Assembly (NCBI GenBank): GCA_027064525.1
Contig: JAMOPJ010000032.1
Location: forward strand, 34,099-98,098
Direction of reading: 5' to 3'
Length of the DNA stretch: 64,000 nucleotides
DNA from: Archaeoglobaceae archaeon
GTDB lineage: Archaea; Halobacteriota; Archaeoglobi; Archaeoglobales; Archaeoglobaceae
This document shows positions 22,975 to 31,930 of this stretch, one piece after another. Numbering within the stretch: the stretch's first letter is position 1; every line of letters starts with the position of its first letter. The notes beneath the pieces were generated by a model that was not told the origin of the DNA, did no database searches, and saw only the letters and a list, made by a program, of their open reading frames with translations. A program made the translations under genes and the position numbers.

Positions 22975-24399
22975 TCAATCTGGAATGTCCGGCAGTCCGA
23001 TCGTCTTTCTGTATCTCATTCCGGGGAACCTGATCTTCGATATAGCCGAATAAGCTCTTTCCCTCGCCTCTTCGAGTGTCTTTCCTCTGCCAACAACCGT
23101 AAGCACTCTCCCTCCCGTTGTTACATAGCCGTTTGGCTTTGCAATTCCGTTTGCATATATTATCGCTTCCTTCATAGCCTCCTCAAGCCCCTCGATCGGC
23201 TGGCTCGTGTAGTGATCCGATGGATATCCCGGCTTCAGCCCCTCTCTGCCTTTTAGAGCTCCGCTTACCGCGCAAACTGCAACGCAATAATCTGGGCTAA
23301 ATCTGATATCGATACTGTCGAGTTCGCCGTTTATAACTGCCCATGCTATGTCCGCCATGTCAGTTTCAAGGCGAGGAAGCTTGGCCTCAGCTCCCGGATC
23401 GCAGTCTCGAACATTTATTTCAAGCACCTTTGGAATGATTTCGCCATCCTCCTCGACGAGCATTATGACCGGATACAGCACCCCCTTGAAGACCTTCCCC
23501 TCCTCGCTCTTGAACCTGTCGATCACAGGCTCCACAACCATCTCCATGATCTTAGCCTCGACCTCCTCGCTCACCTTCGGATGCGGACTCACTGCACCCA
23601 TTCCGCCCGTGTTCGGATTGATCAGCTTTCCCTCCCTGAATAGTTTCTCAGCTTCGGCCTTCGTTATGAACTTCTTCATGAATCCTATGTAGAATTCCCT
23701 CATTCCGTCGATATCGTCTGGATCGAAAGCTCTCTTGTAGTCCTTCGCGTGCCCGAAGGGTTTTACAGTTTTTCCGTCACTTATAGCGGTAAATGCGACT
23801 TCAATTCCATACAATCTCTCTTCAATGACTATTCTATCTCCAGCTTTTCCAAATCTCTTCCTAACCATTATCTCGTCTATGGCGAAGAGAGCTTCCTCCA
23901 AGCTGTCGCAGACGAAAACTCCCTTTCCAGCGGCCAATCCATCAGCCTTGACTACTACATTACCTTTCCCGCTCTCATACCATTCCTTGACGAACTCTTT
24001 TGCCTCATCGGGATCGTCAAAGTTCTTGTATTCGGGAATCGGCACTCCGATTTTACTCAGGAAGTCTTTGCACCAACACTTGCTCGCTTCAAGAATCGTG
24101 GCTTCTTGCCTCGGCCCTACAGCCGGAATTCCTTCCTCCTCAAGTCTATCCACAAGCCCCAAGCTCAAAGGCTCCTCGGGGCCGATGTAAACCAAATCGA
24201 CATCGTTCTGCTTCGCAAATTTGACGATCTCCTCTATAGCCCTTATGGACGAAACTTCTTTTACGTGCTGACATTTCGGAAAGAATTCGCTTCCAGCGTT
24301 GCCCGGAGCTACGTAAACCTTCTTAACCTTCTCGCTTCTTGAAAAAGCGTGAGCTATGGCGTTGCCTCTTCCACCAGCGTCAACGACGAGAACCTTCAT
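22975..24399 (-). CDS. purD: phosphoribosylamine-glycine ligase PurD
   Basis: Second step of purine synthesis: joins 5-phosphoribosylamine and glycine using ATP. 474 aa from ATG 24399; the upstream 13-codon extension is not conserved. Typical elements: VVDAGGRGNAIAHAF at the N-terminus, VVKADGLAAGKGV (about 157-169) in the ATP-grasp lid, NTGGMGAVSPHP (about 272-283), and LEINVRDCDPGAEA (about 329-342) with metal ligands (usually LEfNvRfGDPE; the D-for-F change is a mild variant). Longer than bacterial PurD, as in other Archaeoglobales. Single gene, convergent with the presenilin gene. Confidence 0.93.
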   Translation of the reverse strand: MKVLVVDAGGRGNAIAHAFSRSEKVKKVYVAPGNAGSEFFPKCQHVKEVSSIRAIEEIVKFAKQNDVDLVYIGPEEPLSLGLVDRLEEEGIPAVGPRQEATILEASKCWCKDFLSKIGVPIPEYKNFDDPDEAKEFVKEWYESGKGNVVVKADGLAAGKGVFVCDSLEEALFAIDEIMVRKRFGKAGDRIVIEERLYGIEVAFTAISDGKTVKPFGHAKDYKRAFDPDDIDGMREFYIGFMKKFITKAEAEKLFREGKLINPNTGGMGAVSPHPKVSEEVEAKIMEMVVEPVIDRFKSEEGKVFKGVLYPVIMLVEEDGEIIPKVLEINVRDCDPGAEAKLPRLETDMADIAWAVINGELDSIDIRFSPDYCVAVCAVSGALKGREGLKPGYPSDHYTSQPIEGLEEAMKEAIIYANGIAKPNGYVTTGGRVLTVVGRGKTLEEARERAYSAISKIRFPGMRYRKTIGLPDIPD

Positions 24400-24451
24400 A
24401 ATAGAATTGAATAACAAACCGTTTTTTAAGTTTTGCAAAATAGATAAAAAA

Positions 24452-25225
24452 TCAATCTTGATTTTCTTCTGCCTTAGATTCTGCCTCTTCAGTCTGCTCT
24501 GCTTTTTCAGTTTCTTGTTCTGCTTTATCCTCCTTCTCCTTCGCGACTTCTTCGAACCTTGGGATTTCTTCCTTCTTGTGCCTCTCTACGATCTCAACTT
24601 CATCGACATCCAGATATTTGAATATCCTGTTTAAGGCCGAAACCTTAGCAAGAGGGGCGTATGGCATGAAGTGAAAATCTCTCGGAACTTCAACGATCGC
24701 CTTCTTCCCTTCAACCTTCACGTCGACCTCCCTACCGGTGTAGATCATGAATATGGCCTTGATCTTTCCTGCCGTATCCTCGACCTTCTCCTTGATCTCG
24801 TATTCGAATATCAGCGTCTTACCAGCCAGAGGATGGTTGAAGTCCACGACTGCTCTCCTTCCGATAATCCTCTTGACTACACCAATCCTGTCTCCAACCT
24901 TGACTCTATCCCCGACCCTCGGCTTCTCTTTAAGTCGGGCTATACTTATCGTATCGACCTTCTCAGGATCGTATTCGCCAAATCCCTTCTCAGGTGGAAC
25001 GACCACCTCTCCCTTGTATCCTACCTCCTTCCCCTCGAAGTCCTCATCGAACCCCTTTACAACGTTTCCCTCCCCAACGATTACGTAAACATCTCCGTAG
25101 CGGTAGTCCTCGTTGTATATCCCAAATTCTTTGGCTGTTTTCTCATCCGTCGTATCGATGACCGTTCCATCCTCAAGCTTGGCGGTATAGCTGATCCTTA
25201 TGATGTCTCCCTTGGAGATCGGCAT
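24452..25225 (-). CDS. FKBP-type peptidyl-prolyl isomerase (SlyD-like, long form)
   Basis: 257 aa. Residues 1-155 form an FKBP domain interrupted by the insert-in-flap domain: ISYTAKLEDGTVIDTT at the start, GEGNVVKGFDEDFEG as the active-site region, PPEKGFGEYDPE in the flap, and VDFNHPLAGKTLIFE (about 127-141) at the end. It catalyses proline isomerisation and acts as a folding helper. Residues 160-225 add an archaeal extra domain, and the tail from about 226 is very rich in Glu and Lys, probably disordered. No metal-binding His/Cys tail as in E. coli SlyD. Single gene with start at ATG 25225. Confidence 0.92.
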   Translation of the reverse strand: MPISKGDIIRISYTAKLEDGTVIDTTDEKTAKEFGIYNEDYRYGDVYVIVGEGNVVKGFDEDFEGKEVGYKGEVVVPPEKGFGEYDPEKVDTISIARLKEKPRVGDRVKVGDRIGVVKRIIGRRAVVDFNHPLAGKTLIFEYEIKEKVEDTAGKIKAIFMIYTGREVDVKVEGKKAIVEVPRDFHFMPYAPLAKVSALNRIFKYLDVDEVEIVERHKKEEIPRFEEVAKEKEDKAEQETEKAEQTEEAESKAEENQD

Positions 25226-25246
25226 AGAGCAATGGACAGAGAGGGG

Positions 25247-25666
25247 TTATAAAAAGCCTTCGAAGACCTCTCTGGTTAAGCTATCCATTATCATCTTCTT
25301 ACCTTTCCTCTCGAAAATCCAGAAGATCTTGTAAGCTTCGACCTCTCTCAAAATCTCAGCCTTAGGTAGCCACCAAGAGATCACCCTGAAGTTCCCCCAA
25401 GTTATGGCGCTCTCTATGGCTTTCCTCTTGGCCTCATCGTAATCTATCAAAAACTCCATCGTCTGCCTCTCCTCAGCCTCAACTTCTACCAGATCGATTA
25501 TGCCGTCTCCCCTTTCAACACAGCACCTGTAACAATCGACGTATGCGAAGTAGTCCATCGTTCTATCTCCGCCGACAATTCTCTTGAAGAACAGTCTGAC
25601 GTGGAATATACGGTAGGGATATAGAACGAAGGTCTTGACATTTTCCGGCTTGAACATCGGTTTCAT
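25247..25666 (-). CDS. hypothetical protein (139 aa)
   Basis: Start ATG 25666 is preferred; an upstream extension to 25942 runs through the divergent genes and promoter. The protein has strands alternating with a Cys-rich spot (DCYRCC near 44-49), a KIFWIFERKGKKMIMDS strand-turn-strand near the end, and no membrane segment. The family is not recognised. Follows the FKBP gene's direction with a 21-base gap to its start, so it may be the first gene of the FKBP transcript. A GTATATATTTC sequence about 40 bases upstream is a TATA candidate that faces both ways. Confidence 0.55.
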   Translation of the reverse strand: MKPMFKPENVKTFVLYPYRIFHVRLFFKRIVGGDRTMDYFAYVDCYRCCVERGDGIIDLVEVEAEERQTMEFLIDYDEAKRKAIESAITWGNFRVISWWLPKAEILREVEAYKIFWIFERKGKKMIMDSLTREVFEGFL

Positions 25667-25729
25667 CGCCTTGACCACGATCGATCGATTTTGACAAGAA
25701 ATATATACAATGTGCTTGGTTTCGGCGAC

Positions 25730-25879
25730 ATGTGGGCGACGCTGATAATCCCGACTCTGCTGGCGATAGTAGTGATGTTCGTCTACGGCTTTTGGGACAA
25801 GATAACTGGAAAGGAGTATTTCGTTGACGACGAGATTTTGGGATACGACGAAGAACTCATCAAGGAGGATGGAGTATGA
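25730..25879 (+). CDS. small single-pass partner protein of the SSF symporter
   Basis: 49 aa from ATG 25730 (GTG and ATG choices upstream lie in the promoter; AAATATATACAA is the TATA box about 25 bases before). One membrane helix at about 2-21, then an acidic tail. The stop codon overlaps the ATG of the symporter gene (ATGA). Small one-helix proteins encoded before sodium-solute symporters often act as subunits or stabilisers, which is the likely role here. It is too short for family assignment from sequence alone. Confidence 0.7.
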   Translation: MWATLIIPTLLAIVVMFVYGFWDKITGKEYFVDDEILGYDEELIKEDGV

Positions 25880-27468
25880 ACGGGGTTCTGGTTGGGTTCG
25901 TGGTCTATCTAATAGTTTTGGCCTACATCGGTTTCTGGGCAAAGAGATTCACGAAGACCGAAGACCAATACTTCGTTGGAGGAAGGAAGGTCAAGGTTTT
26001 GGCTGCAGCTCTGAGTGATAAGGCGAGCGACTTCAGCGGATGGCTAATGCTCGGCTATCCCGGACAAGCTTTCTCAACTGGATTGGGAGCATTTTGGGCA
26101 GCTATAGGCTGTCTCTTTGGAACCTTAGCGGACTACGTCCTAATAGGGCCGAGGCTCAGGATATATGCGGGAAGGTTTAGAGCTATAACGGTTCCAGATT
26201 ACTTGGAGGCGAGACTGAAGGACGACACAAAGCTGATCAGAATCTTAGGTGCGATAATAATCCTCATTTTCATGACCGCCTACGTTTCAGCCCAGTTCAA
26301 AGCAGGAGGAAAGGCCTTATCGCAGGCTTTTGGCTTAGATGTAAGCACGGCGATAATCCTAACAGCGATAATCGTTACAGCATACGTTTTGACAGGAGGA
26401 TTCTTTGCCGTTGTCTGGACTGACGTGATTCAGGCGTTGTTCATGGTAGCAACCCTAATAGTCGTCCCGATCGTAGCGGTTTCAGCGATTGGAGGGATCG
26501 ATAAAGCGGTGGAAGTAATGGCGAGCGTTGACCCGAAGCATCTCAGTCCCTTCGGAGGAGCCACTGGCTTAGCGGCTCTGATCTTCGCAATAGGCTATGC
26601 ATCATGGATAGTCGGATACTTCGGGCAGCCCCACATAGTGACGAGATACATGAGCGTTGAAGATCCGAGAAAGCTTAGAAGGCCGGGAATATTCATAAGC
26701 GGCTTTTGGACGATAGCAGTTCTCTGGGGAGCTTTCTTCGCCGGATTCTTGGGATTCGCGTTGGCGAAAGCGGGGATAGTCCAAGTTAGTGATGCTGAAA
26801 GAATCATACCAGCGATGGCTATGGCTCTGATGCCTTCTTGGCTGGCCGGATTCATAATAGCCGGAATTCTTGCTGCGATAATGTCCACAGCCGATTCTCA
26901 GCTTCTTGTAGCTTCATCGGCCATTTCGAGAGATATAATCCACAAGGTCATGGGAATGGAACTCGGCAAGAGGCAGATGGTCAATATAGGTAGAATAGTA
27001 GTCATAGCTCTGGCAATAGTGGCAATATTCTACGCGATGAGCGAAAGCAAGCTCGTCTATGGAATGGTAGCCACGGCATGGGGTGGATTAGCGGTAGGAT
27101 TCGGGCCGATCCTTCTACTCAGCTTGTGGTGGAAGAGGATAACGAAGGAAGGCGGAATCGTAGGAATGGCTTACGGACTGATCTCTGAGGTTATACTCGA
27201 AGCTTTCATCTATGGCTGGGAGTTCAATCCGAAAGCTCCAGGGATCTTCGGAGCGATTGGAGCGACCTTAAGCGGTGTTCCAGTGTTCTTCGTTAACTTC
27301 TTCGTGACGATGGCGATAATAATCCTTGTCAGCCTGATAACGAAGCCTCCTAAAGATGTGATGGAGTTACACGAGAGGATCTTCAGAAAGGTGCCCATAG
27401 AGGTTGCGAGGAGCAGAAGTCAAGCGGAGAACGTCGCAGAGTTCGCAAAGGCCAACGGCCTAATTTAA
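25876..27468 (+). CDS. sodium:solute symporter (SSF family, PutP-like)
   Basis: 530 aa with about 13 membrane helices. SSF signature elements: KTEDQYFVGGRKV near the start, AAALSDKASDFSGWLMLGYPG (helix 1; the PutP Na-site region), YVLTGGFFAVVWTDVIQ (about 172-188) and ADSQLLVASSAISRD near 335-350. The ASDFSGW segment is typical of proline transporters, so proline or a related amino acid is the likely cargo with sodium as driver, but other solutes are possible. Made together with the small protein just upstream (4-base overlap). Confidence 0.92.
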   Translation: MNGVLVGFVVYLIVLAYIGFWAKRFTKTEDQYFVGGRKVKVLAAALSDKASDFSGWLMLGYPGQAFSTGLGAFWAAIGCLFGTLADYVLIGPRLRIYAGRFRAITVPDYLEARLKDDTKLIRILGAIIILIFMTAYVSAQFKAGGKALSQAFGLDVSTAIILTAIIVTAYVLTGGFFAVVWTDVIQALFMVATLIVVPIVAVSAIGGIDKAVEVMASVDPKHLSPFGGATGLAALIFAIGYASWIVGYFGQPHIVTRYMSVEDPRKLRRPGIFISGFWTIAVLWGAFFAGFLGFALAKAGIVQVSDAERIIPAMAMALMPSWLAGFIIAGILAAIMSTADSQLLVASSAISRDIIHKVMGMELGKRQMVNIGRIVVIALAIVAIFYAMSESKLVYGMVATAWGGLAVGFGPILLLSLWWKRITKEGGIVGMAYGLISEVILEAFIYGWEFNPKAPGIFGAIGATLSGVPVFFVNFFVTMAIIILVSLITKPPKDVMELHERIFRKVPIEVARSRSQAENVAEFAKANGLI

Positions 27469-27553
27469 TTTTTCATTTTCATCGTTCCAGTCTCAGCCCT
27501 CGGCTTTCAATCCTCTTTTCATCAAGCTAAATACAACGCTGTTAGAAACATTA

Positions 27554-28018
27554 TCAACGACGAAGCCAATCCAAAATCAATTCAACAAGCCCATCGATCT
27601 GATCCCATCTAAAGCATCTGTAATCTTCCAAATTCTCGTCACATACGACGGCCAATACCCTTCCACATTCAAACTTCTTGACATCCTCAGCCTTTCTCAG
27701 GACGACTATTCTGTCCTTGCAAGCCCTGCTGAACCCTTCCGTAATTATCAAGTCGTAAAAGTTGAACATCGAGCAAATTCGATCGAGATCATCTCCGATT
27801 CTCGCACGATAAAAGAGCTCTTTGGAAGATGCAACGAGAACATCAGCCCCCGCATTGAAGATCCTCCAAGAGTCCTTGCCTTCCCTATCCACCTCAAATC
27901 TCAAAGCGTGCTTGATTACGAGGATTCTCAAACCCTTCTTCTGCAAAATCGGGACGAGCTTTTCTATCAGAGTGGTCTTCCCAGCATTCGATGGCCCTAC
28001 AACACTTAAAACCTTCAT
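27554..28018 (-). CDS. mobB: molybdopterin-guanine dinucleotide biosynthesis adaptor MobB
   Basis: 154 aa P-loop GTPase; Walker A GPSNAGKTT at 8-16. The VIKHALRFEVDREGKDSWR segment (about 34-52) with GADV follows, as in MobB, and DLIITEGF (about 89-96) is the switch/Walker B part. MobB assists the attachment of GMP to molybdopterin, needed for molybdenum or tungsten enzymes. Overlaps the 3' end of the aCPSF1 gene by 4 bases. Short, as MobB proteins are. Confidence 0.9.
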   Translation of the reverse strand: MKVLSVVGPSNAGKTTLIEKLVPILQKKGLRILVIKHALRFEVDREGKDSWRIFNAGADVLVASSKELFYRARIGDDLDRICSMFNFYDLIITEGFSRACKDRIVVLRKAEDVKKFECGRVLAVVCDENLEDYRCFRWDQIDGLVELILDWLRR

Positions 28019-29916
28019 ACGAACCTTATAGTCTCCAAGTTCATCGGAGCTCTCGTTTCGATCCTATAGGTCTTGTAAATGCTCGATGCCAAGTCTATGC
28101 ACTTGTTCTCATCTCCGTGAACCGTTATTATCTTCTCAGGCTTAGGATTCAGATACTTAACGTAGTTCATCAGCTGTCTTCTGTCCGAATGACCGGAGAA
28201 TCCATCGACCGTCTCTACCCGCATGTTAACTTTAACAACTTCCCTCCTTCCGTCCACGGGAAACGGCACCTCCCTCCAACCCTTCTGGATTCTTCTACCT
28301 AAGGTTCCTTCAGCTTGATAACCTACGAATATTATCGTGTTCTTCTCATCCGGAGCGAGGGCTTTGAAGTATTCCATCACCGGCCCTCCGTTCAGCATAC
28401 CCGAAGTTGCTAGTATTATCGAAGGCGACGAATCCTCTATGACCTCTTGTCTCTTGGCTGGAGAATCCACCCTAACGAAGTTCTCACTTATGAACGGGTT
28501 TATGCCGTGGTGGAATATCAAATCTCTCAGATTTGCATTCAGATACTCTGGATAGGCCGTATGAATGGCTGTAGCTTCGTAGATCATCCCGTCCAAATAA
28601 ACTGGCACTTCCTCAAGCTTTTTGTTCCTTATAGCCTCCTCAAGAACGAGCATAACCTCCTGACTCCTTCCAACTGCAAAGGTAGGAATGAGAACTTTGC
28701 CACCCTTCTTGATCGTCTCGTTCACTATCGCTATGAGCCTCTCTTCCGCTTCTTTCCTCGTAGGCTGAAAGTCTTGGCTACCACCGTATGTGGCTTCCAT
28801 TATCAGAGCTTCCAAACGAGGGAAATGTGTTTCGGCCTTATCGAACAATCTCGTCCTCTCGAATTTGAAATCGCCCGTAAACGCTACGTTGTATAATCCC
28901 TCGCCAATGTGAAAGTGCGCTATTGCAGAGCCCAATATATGCCCGGCGTTGTAAAACGTCAGCCTGACATCCGGAGCTATGTCCGTAACGACTCCGTAAT
29001 CGAGAGGTATCGTATGCTTAAGTGCTTCCCTTATGTATTGAGAGCTGTATGGAACTACGGTTCCTTCCCTCTCCGCCACCTCGATGAAATCTATTTGCAA
29101 TAGAACCATCAGATCTCTCGTTGGAGGTGTTAGATATATCGGCCCTCTGTATCCGTACTTGTAGAGCAGAGGAACGAGTCCACAGTGATCCAAGTGTGCA
29201 TGCGTGATCACTACAGCATCTATGCTGTCGAGGGGCTGAACCTCTGGCACGTATAGATAAGGAGACTGCTGGATGTTGCTGACATTCACCCCGCACTCGA
29301 TGAGTATTTTGCTCTCAGGTGTCTGCAGCAGATAACAACTCCTGCCCACCTCTCTTGAACCACCCAAGAACGTAACCCTAACCCATTTGTCTTCGTGCAG
29401 AACCGTCCTGTGAATTCTCTCGCCTATCCTTTTCAGAATCTCTTTCCTCTCATCTTTAACGCTGATCAAATAGTTCCTGATGTTCTCTATAGTCTTAGAT
29501 TTTATTGGGGGCGTTCGGACGACTCTCGGACTCCAGCCTACAGCTTTCATTATCTCTCTGAAAGTCGCTCCACCCTTTCCAATGACTACTCCCGGCTTTT
29601 CAGCCTCTATGATTACCTCTCCGTTCTCCTCGTCGAAGTAGAAGTTCGTGATATTGGCATCGGCTGGAACGATCTCCTTGATTATCTTTTTAGCCTCCTC
29701 TGGCGGCTTCAGACTCTTGGGGTCAGGCCTAATTATGATTCGTTTTCTCAGATCTTTGGCTAACTTCTTTATAATGTCAACCTCAGCCAACTCCTGAGGG
29801 TTCTTGACATAAATAACTAAGAATGGGCCTTCAAACTCTACATCCTTAATTTTTATGTTTGGGGGGAGAGATTTTACAACCTTCTCCTTGATATCCTTAA
29901 GCTTATCCCCCGTCAT
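28015..29916 (-). CDS. aCPSF1 (FttA) ribonuclease, transcription-termination factor
   Basis: 633 aa. Two N-terminal KH-type domains (1-145, with [15 protein letters not shown] near residue 96), then a metallo-beta-lactamase domain with the zinc motif HAHLDH near 240, a beta-CASP domain, and a C-terminal MBL return with GHSDRRQL near 575 and VHGDENKC near 600. Archaeal homologues cut RNA 3' ends and terminate transcription together with RNA polymerase. It overlaps psmB upstream (ATGA) and mobB downstream; the proteasome-beta/aCPSF1 neighbourhood is common in archaea. Firm assignment. Confidence 0.95.
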   Translation of the reverse strand: MTGDKLKDIKEKVVKSLPPNIKIKDVEFEGPFLVIYVKNPQELAEVDIIKKLAKDLRKRIIIRPDPKSLKPPEEAKKIIKEIVPADANITNFYFDEENGEVIIEAEKPGVVIGKGGATFREIMKAVGWSPRVVRTPPIKSKTIENIRNYLISVKDERKEILKRIGERIHRTVLHEDKWVRVTFLGGSREVGRSCYLLQTPESKILIECGVNVSNIQQSPYLYVPEVQPLDSIDAVVITHAHLDHCGLVPLLYKYGYRGPIYLTPPTRDLMVLLQIDFIEVAEREGTVVPYSSQYIREALKHTIPLDYGVVTDIAPDVRLTFYNAGHILGSAIAHFHIGEGLYNVAFTGDFKFERTRLFDKAETHFPRLEALIMEATYGGSQDFQPTRKEAEERLIAIVNETIKKGGKVLIPTFAVGRSQEVMLVLEEAIRNKKLEEVPVYLDGMIYEATAIHTAYPEYLNANLRDLIFHHGINPFISENFVRVDSPAKRQEVIEDSSPSIILATSGMLNGGPVMEYFKALAPDEKNTIIFVGYQAEGTLGRRIQKGWREVPFPVDGRREVVKVNMRVETVDGFSGHSDRRQLMNYVKYLNPKPEKIITVHGDENKCIDLASSIYKTYRIETRAPMNLETIRFV

Positions 29917-30551
29917 CTTTTGCTGAACCTCTTGATTATCTCCTCTATCTCCTCCGGCTTAAGTTCGACGTATTCATCCTTCGTTATCTTAACGACATCC
30001 ATACCATCACCTGAAGCAGAATCTCTCTTCATTGCTGAATATATGGCTCTCACTGCCAACTCTACTGCTTCATCAACGCTCATATCCGGGGTGTATCTAT
30101 CTTCAAGAACTCCGTATGCGGTTAAGCTACCGGAGCCAGTTGCCACGATGTCCTTCTCCTCTATAGCTCCACCTATCGGATCGATGGAGTATATGCTTGG
30201 TCCTCTGACATCTATTCCGCCGACGAGCAACTGAACGAGGTATGGAAAGAACCTGTAGGAGTTGAGGATGTTCGAAAGCAAAGTAGCCAAAGCTTTTATC
30301 GTCGGTTTCTCCTCCTTTCTGATCTCGTAGAGCTTAGCCTCAACCGAAATCAACCTCGCCAAAAACTGTGCATCTCCCACCGCTCCAGCTGTAGTCATCG
30401 CAACTCTGTCCGCTATCCTGTAGATCTTCTTAGCTCTCTTACTTGCTATGAAGTTTCCCATCGTCGCTCTCTTCTCCGTTGCGAGCACGACTCCATCCTT
30501 GCAAACTAAACCCACTGTCGTCGTTCCCTTATACACCATATCCTGCATCAT
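29913..30551 (-). CDS. psmB: proteasome beta subunit
   Basis: Proteolytic subunit of the 20S proteasome. About 212 aa from ATG 30551, preferred because GGTGA lies 5 bases upstream; ATG 30563 is the alternative. The short propeptide ends at Gly9, and the next residue, Thr10, is the nucleophile after self-cleavage (GTTTVGL). Lys42-type residue in [10 protein letters not shown] and the [13 protein letters not shown] segment near the active site are intact. Part of an operon with aCPSF1 and mobB. Confidence 0.96.
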   Translation of the reverse strand: MMQDMVYKGTTTVGLVCKDGVVLATEKRATMGNFIASKRAKKIYRIADRVAMTTAGAVGDAQFLARLISVEAKLYEIRKEEKPTIKALATLLSNILNSYRFFPYLVQLLVGGIDVRGPSIYSIDPIGGAIEEKDIVATGSGSLTAYGVLEDRYTPDMSVDEAVELAVRAIYSAMKRDSASGDGMDVVKITKDEYVELKPEEIEEIIKRFSKR

Positions 30552-30632
30552 AGCATTCACCATAAAAAAAGCCGTTATTGGCCTTAAACCGATAGACAGA
30601 ACAACTTTTAAAGATTTCGATTAATAAAAATT

Positions 30633-31817
30633 TTAACCTTCGGCAAGCTCGGCGAACCACTTCTTCAGAATCTCGAACTGCTGATGCGTGTTGACGATGT
30701 TAGTCTCCATTGGGCTCTTGAAGAAGAATCCCATCTCCTTGACAACTCCGCTAATTCCCTTCTTCTTTGCGAACAGCAAGAATCTGGCGATGTCGAGTAT
30801 GAGCGGAGCAGCAACGATAGCATCGATTCCGTCCCAGATGAAGTAGAACTTCATCCTCGTGCCAAGGAAACCTTCGAAGTGTATGAAGTCGAACGCGGTC
30901 TTGTTGTCCACCAAGCTTGGGAAGTATTCGATTTCGGTTATGCTGTATGGCGAATAGCCGAGCATCTTCTCAAGAACTCTGTCCTTGCTGATGACTTTGC
31001 TCTCCTTGTTTTCTCTATGGCTCAGAACCTTCCCGTCGAAGTCTCCTAAGATGTTGTAGCTCATCCAGCCCAATATCTTGAGGTTTCTGTATGCGAACAT
31101 CGGAGCGAGCGTGGTCTTGACCAACGTCTCACCAGTCTTACCGTCGTTTCCAGTATGAGGAACACCTTTCTTCTCCGCAAGCTCCTTCAGAGCGGGGATG
31201 CTCGAACCCGGGCTCGGTGTGAAGTTCGCATACGGCAATCCAAGCTTTAGAGCTGCGTATGCGTAAAGCATGCTCGCGCTCGCATATTCCTTTTTGTCCT
31301 CATCTATCATAGTCTCGAATCCCTCCAAACTGCCGTGGTATTCTTCATTGTAGTTCGGAAGAGGCTCAGTTGAAGCTACGTTTATAACGACAGTCTCGTC
31401 ATCCGCAAAGCTCTTCATGTCCTTCTCGATCCTCTCAACTATCTCCTTGAGCGTTAGACCTTCGTCCTCAAGCGTTTCCAACTTACCCAACTCCTTTATT
31501 CCCTCCCCGCAGTTCAAAGCTGTTCCCTTGCATGCCTTGATCCTCTTTAAATCGTCTGCAACGGCGTCGAGTATCGGCCTGTCGAAATGGCGGTTCATCT
31601 CCCAATGCTCCAATGCGGCATCGTAAGCCGTTGGAAGGGGTCTTATGTCATGCCCTCCAAATTCGAACTTCAGAGGAACGTATTCGGAAAGCTTGCTGAA
31701 GCATGGCAATTCTGAAACCAAGCCAGTTTTGTCGATCAGATTCTTCTCCAATGCCTTTGCTCCAACCATCGCCGTTGTGGATACGATTCCATAAGCACCT
31801 ATCAACCATACCCTCAT
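30633..31817 (-). CDS. ino1: myo-inositol-1-phosphate synthase
   Basis: Converts glucose 6-phosphate to L-myo-inositol 1-phosphate using NAD. 394 aa, close to the Archaeoglobus fulgidus enzyme. N-terminal Rossmann motif variant GAYGIVSTTAMVGA (about 7-20), NVASTEP (about 146-152), SPGSSIPALKELA (about 201-213) and GNDGKTGETL (about 223-232) are typical. The product serves archaeal ether lipids with inositol heads and the compatible solute di-myo-inositol phosphate used at high temperature, so it points to a hyperthermophile. Single gene; a 69-base gap separates it from psmB. Confidence 0.95.
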   Translation of the reverse strand: MRVWLIGAYGIVSTTAMVGAKALEKNLIDKTGLVSELPCFSKLSEYVPLKFEFGGHDIRPLPTAYDAALEHWEMNRHFDRPILDAVADDLKRIKACKGTALNCGEGIKELGKLETLEDEGLTLKEIVERIEKDMKSFADDETVVINVASTEPLPNYNEEYHGSLEGFETMIDEDKKEYASASMLYAYAALKLGLPYANFTPSPGSSIPALKELAEKKGVPHTGNDGKTGETLVKTTLAPMFAYRNLKILGWMSYNILGDFDGKVLSHRENKESKVISKDRVLEKMLGYSPYSITEIEYFPSLVDNKTAFDFIHFEGFLGTRMKFYFIWDGIDAIVAAPLILDIARFLLFAKKKGISGVVKEMGFFFKSPMETNIVNTHQQFEILKKWFAELAEG

Positions 31818-31930
31818 TTAGAATCACCCCCTCAAATTTTTAATGCTGTAAAATTAGTAACAATGGTAGTAAGATGTCTATCCCAAGCAGTAGTCTAACT
31901 AAAAGATTTAAAAATCTTTCCCAGAATTCG

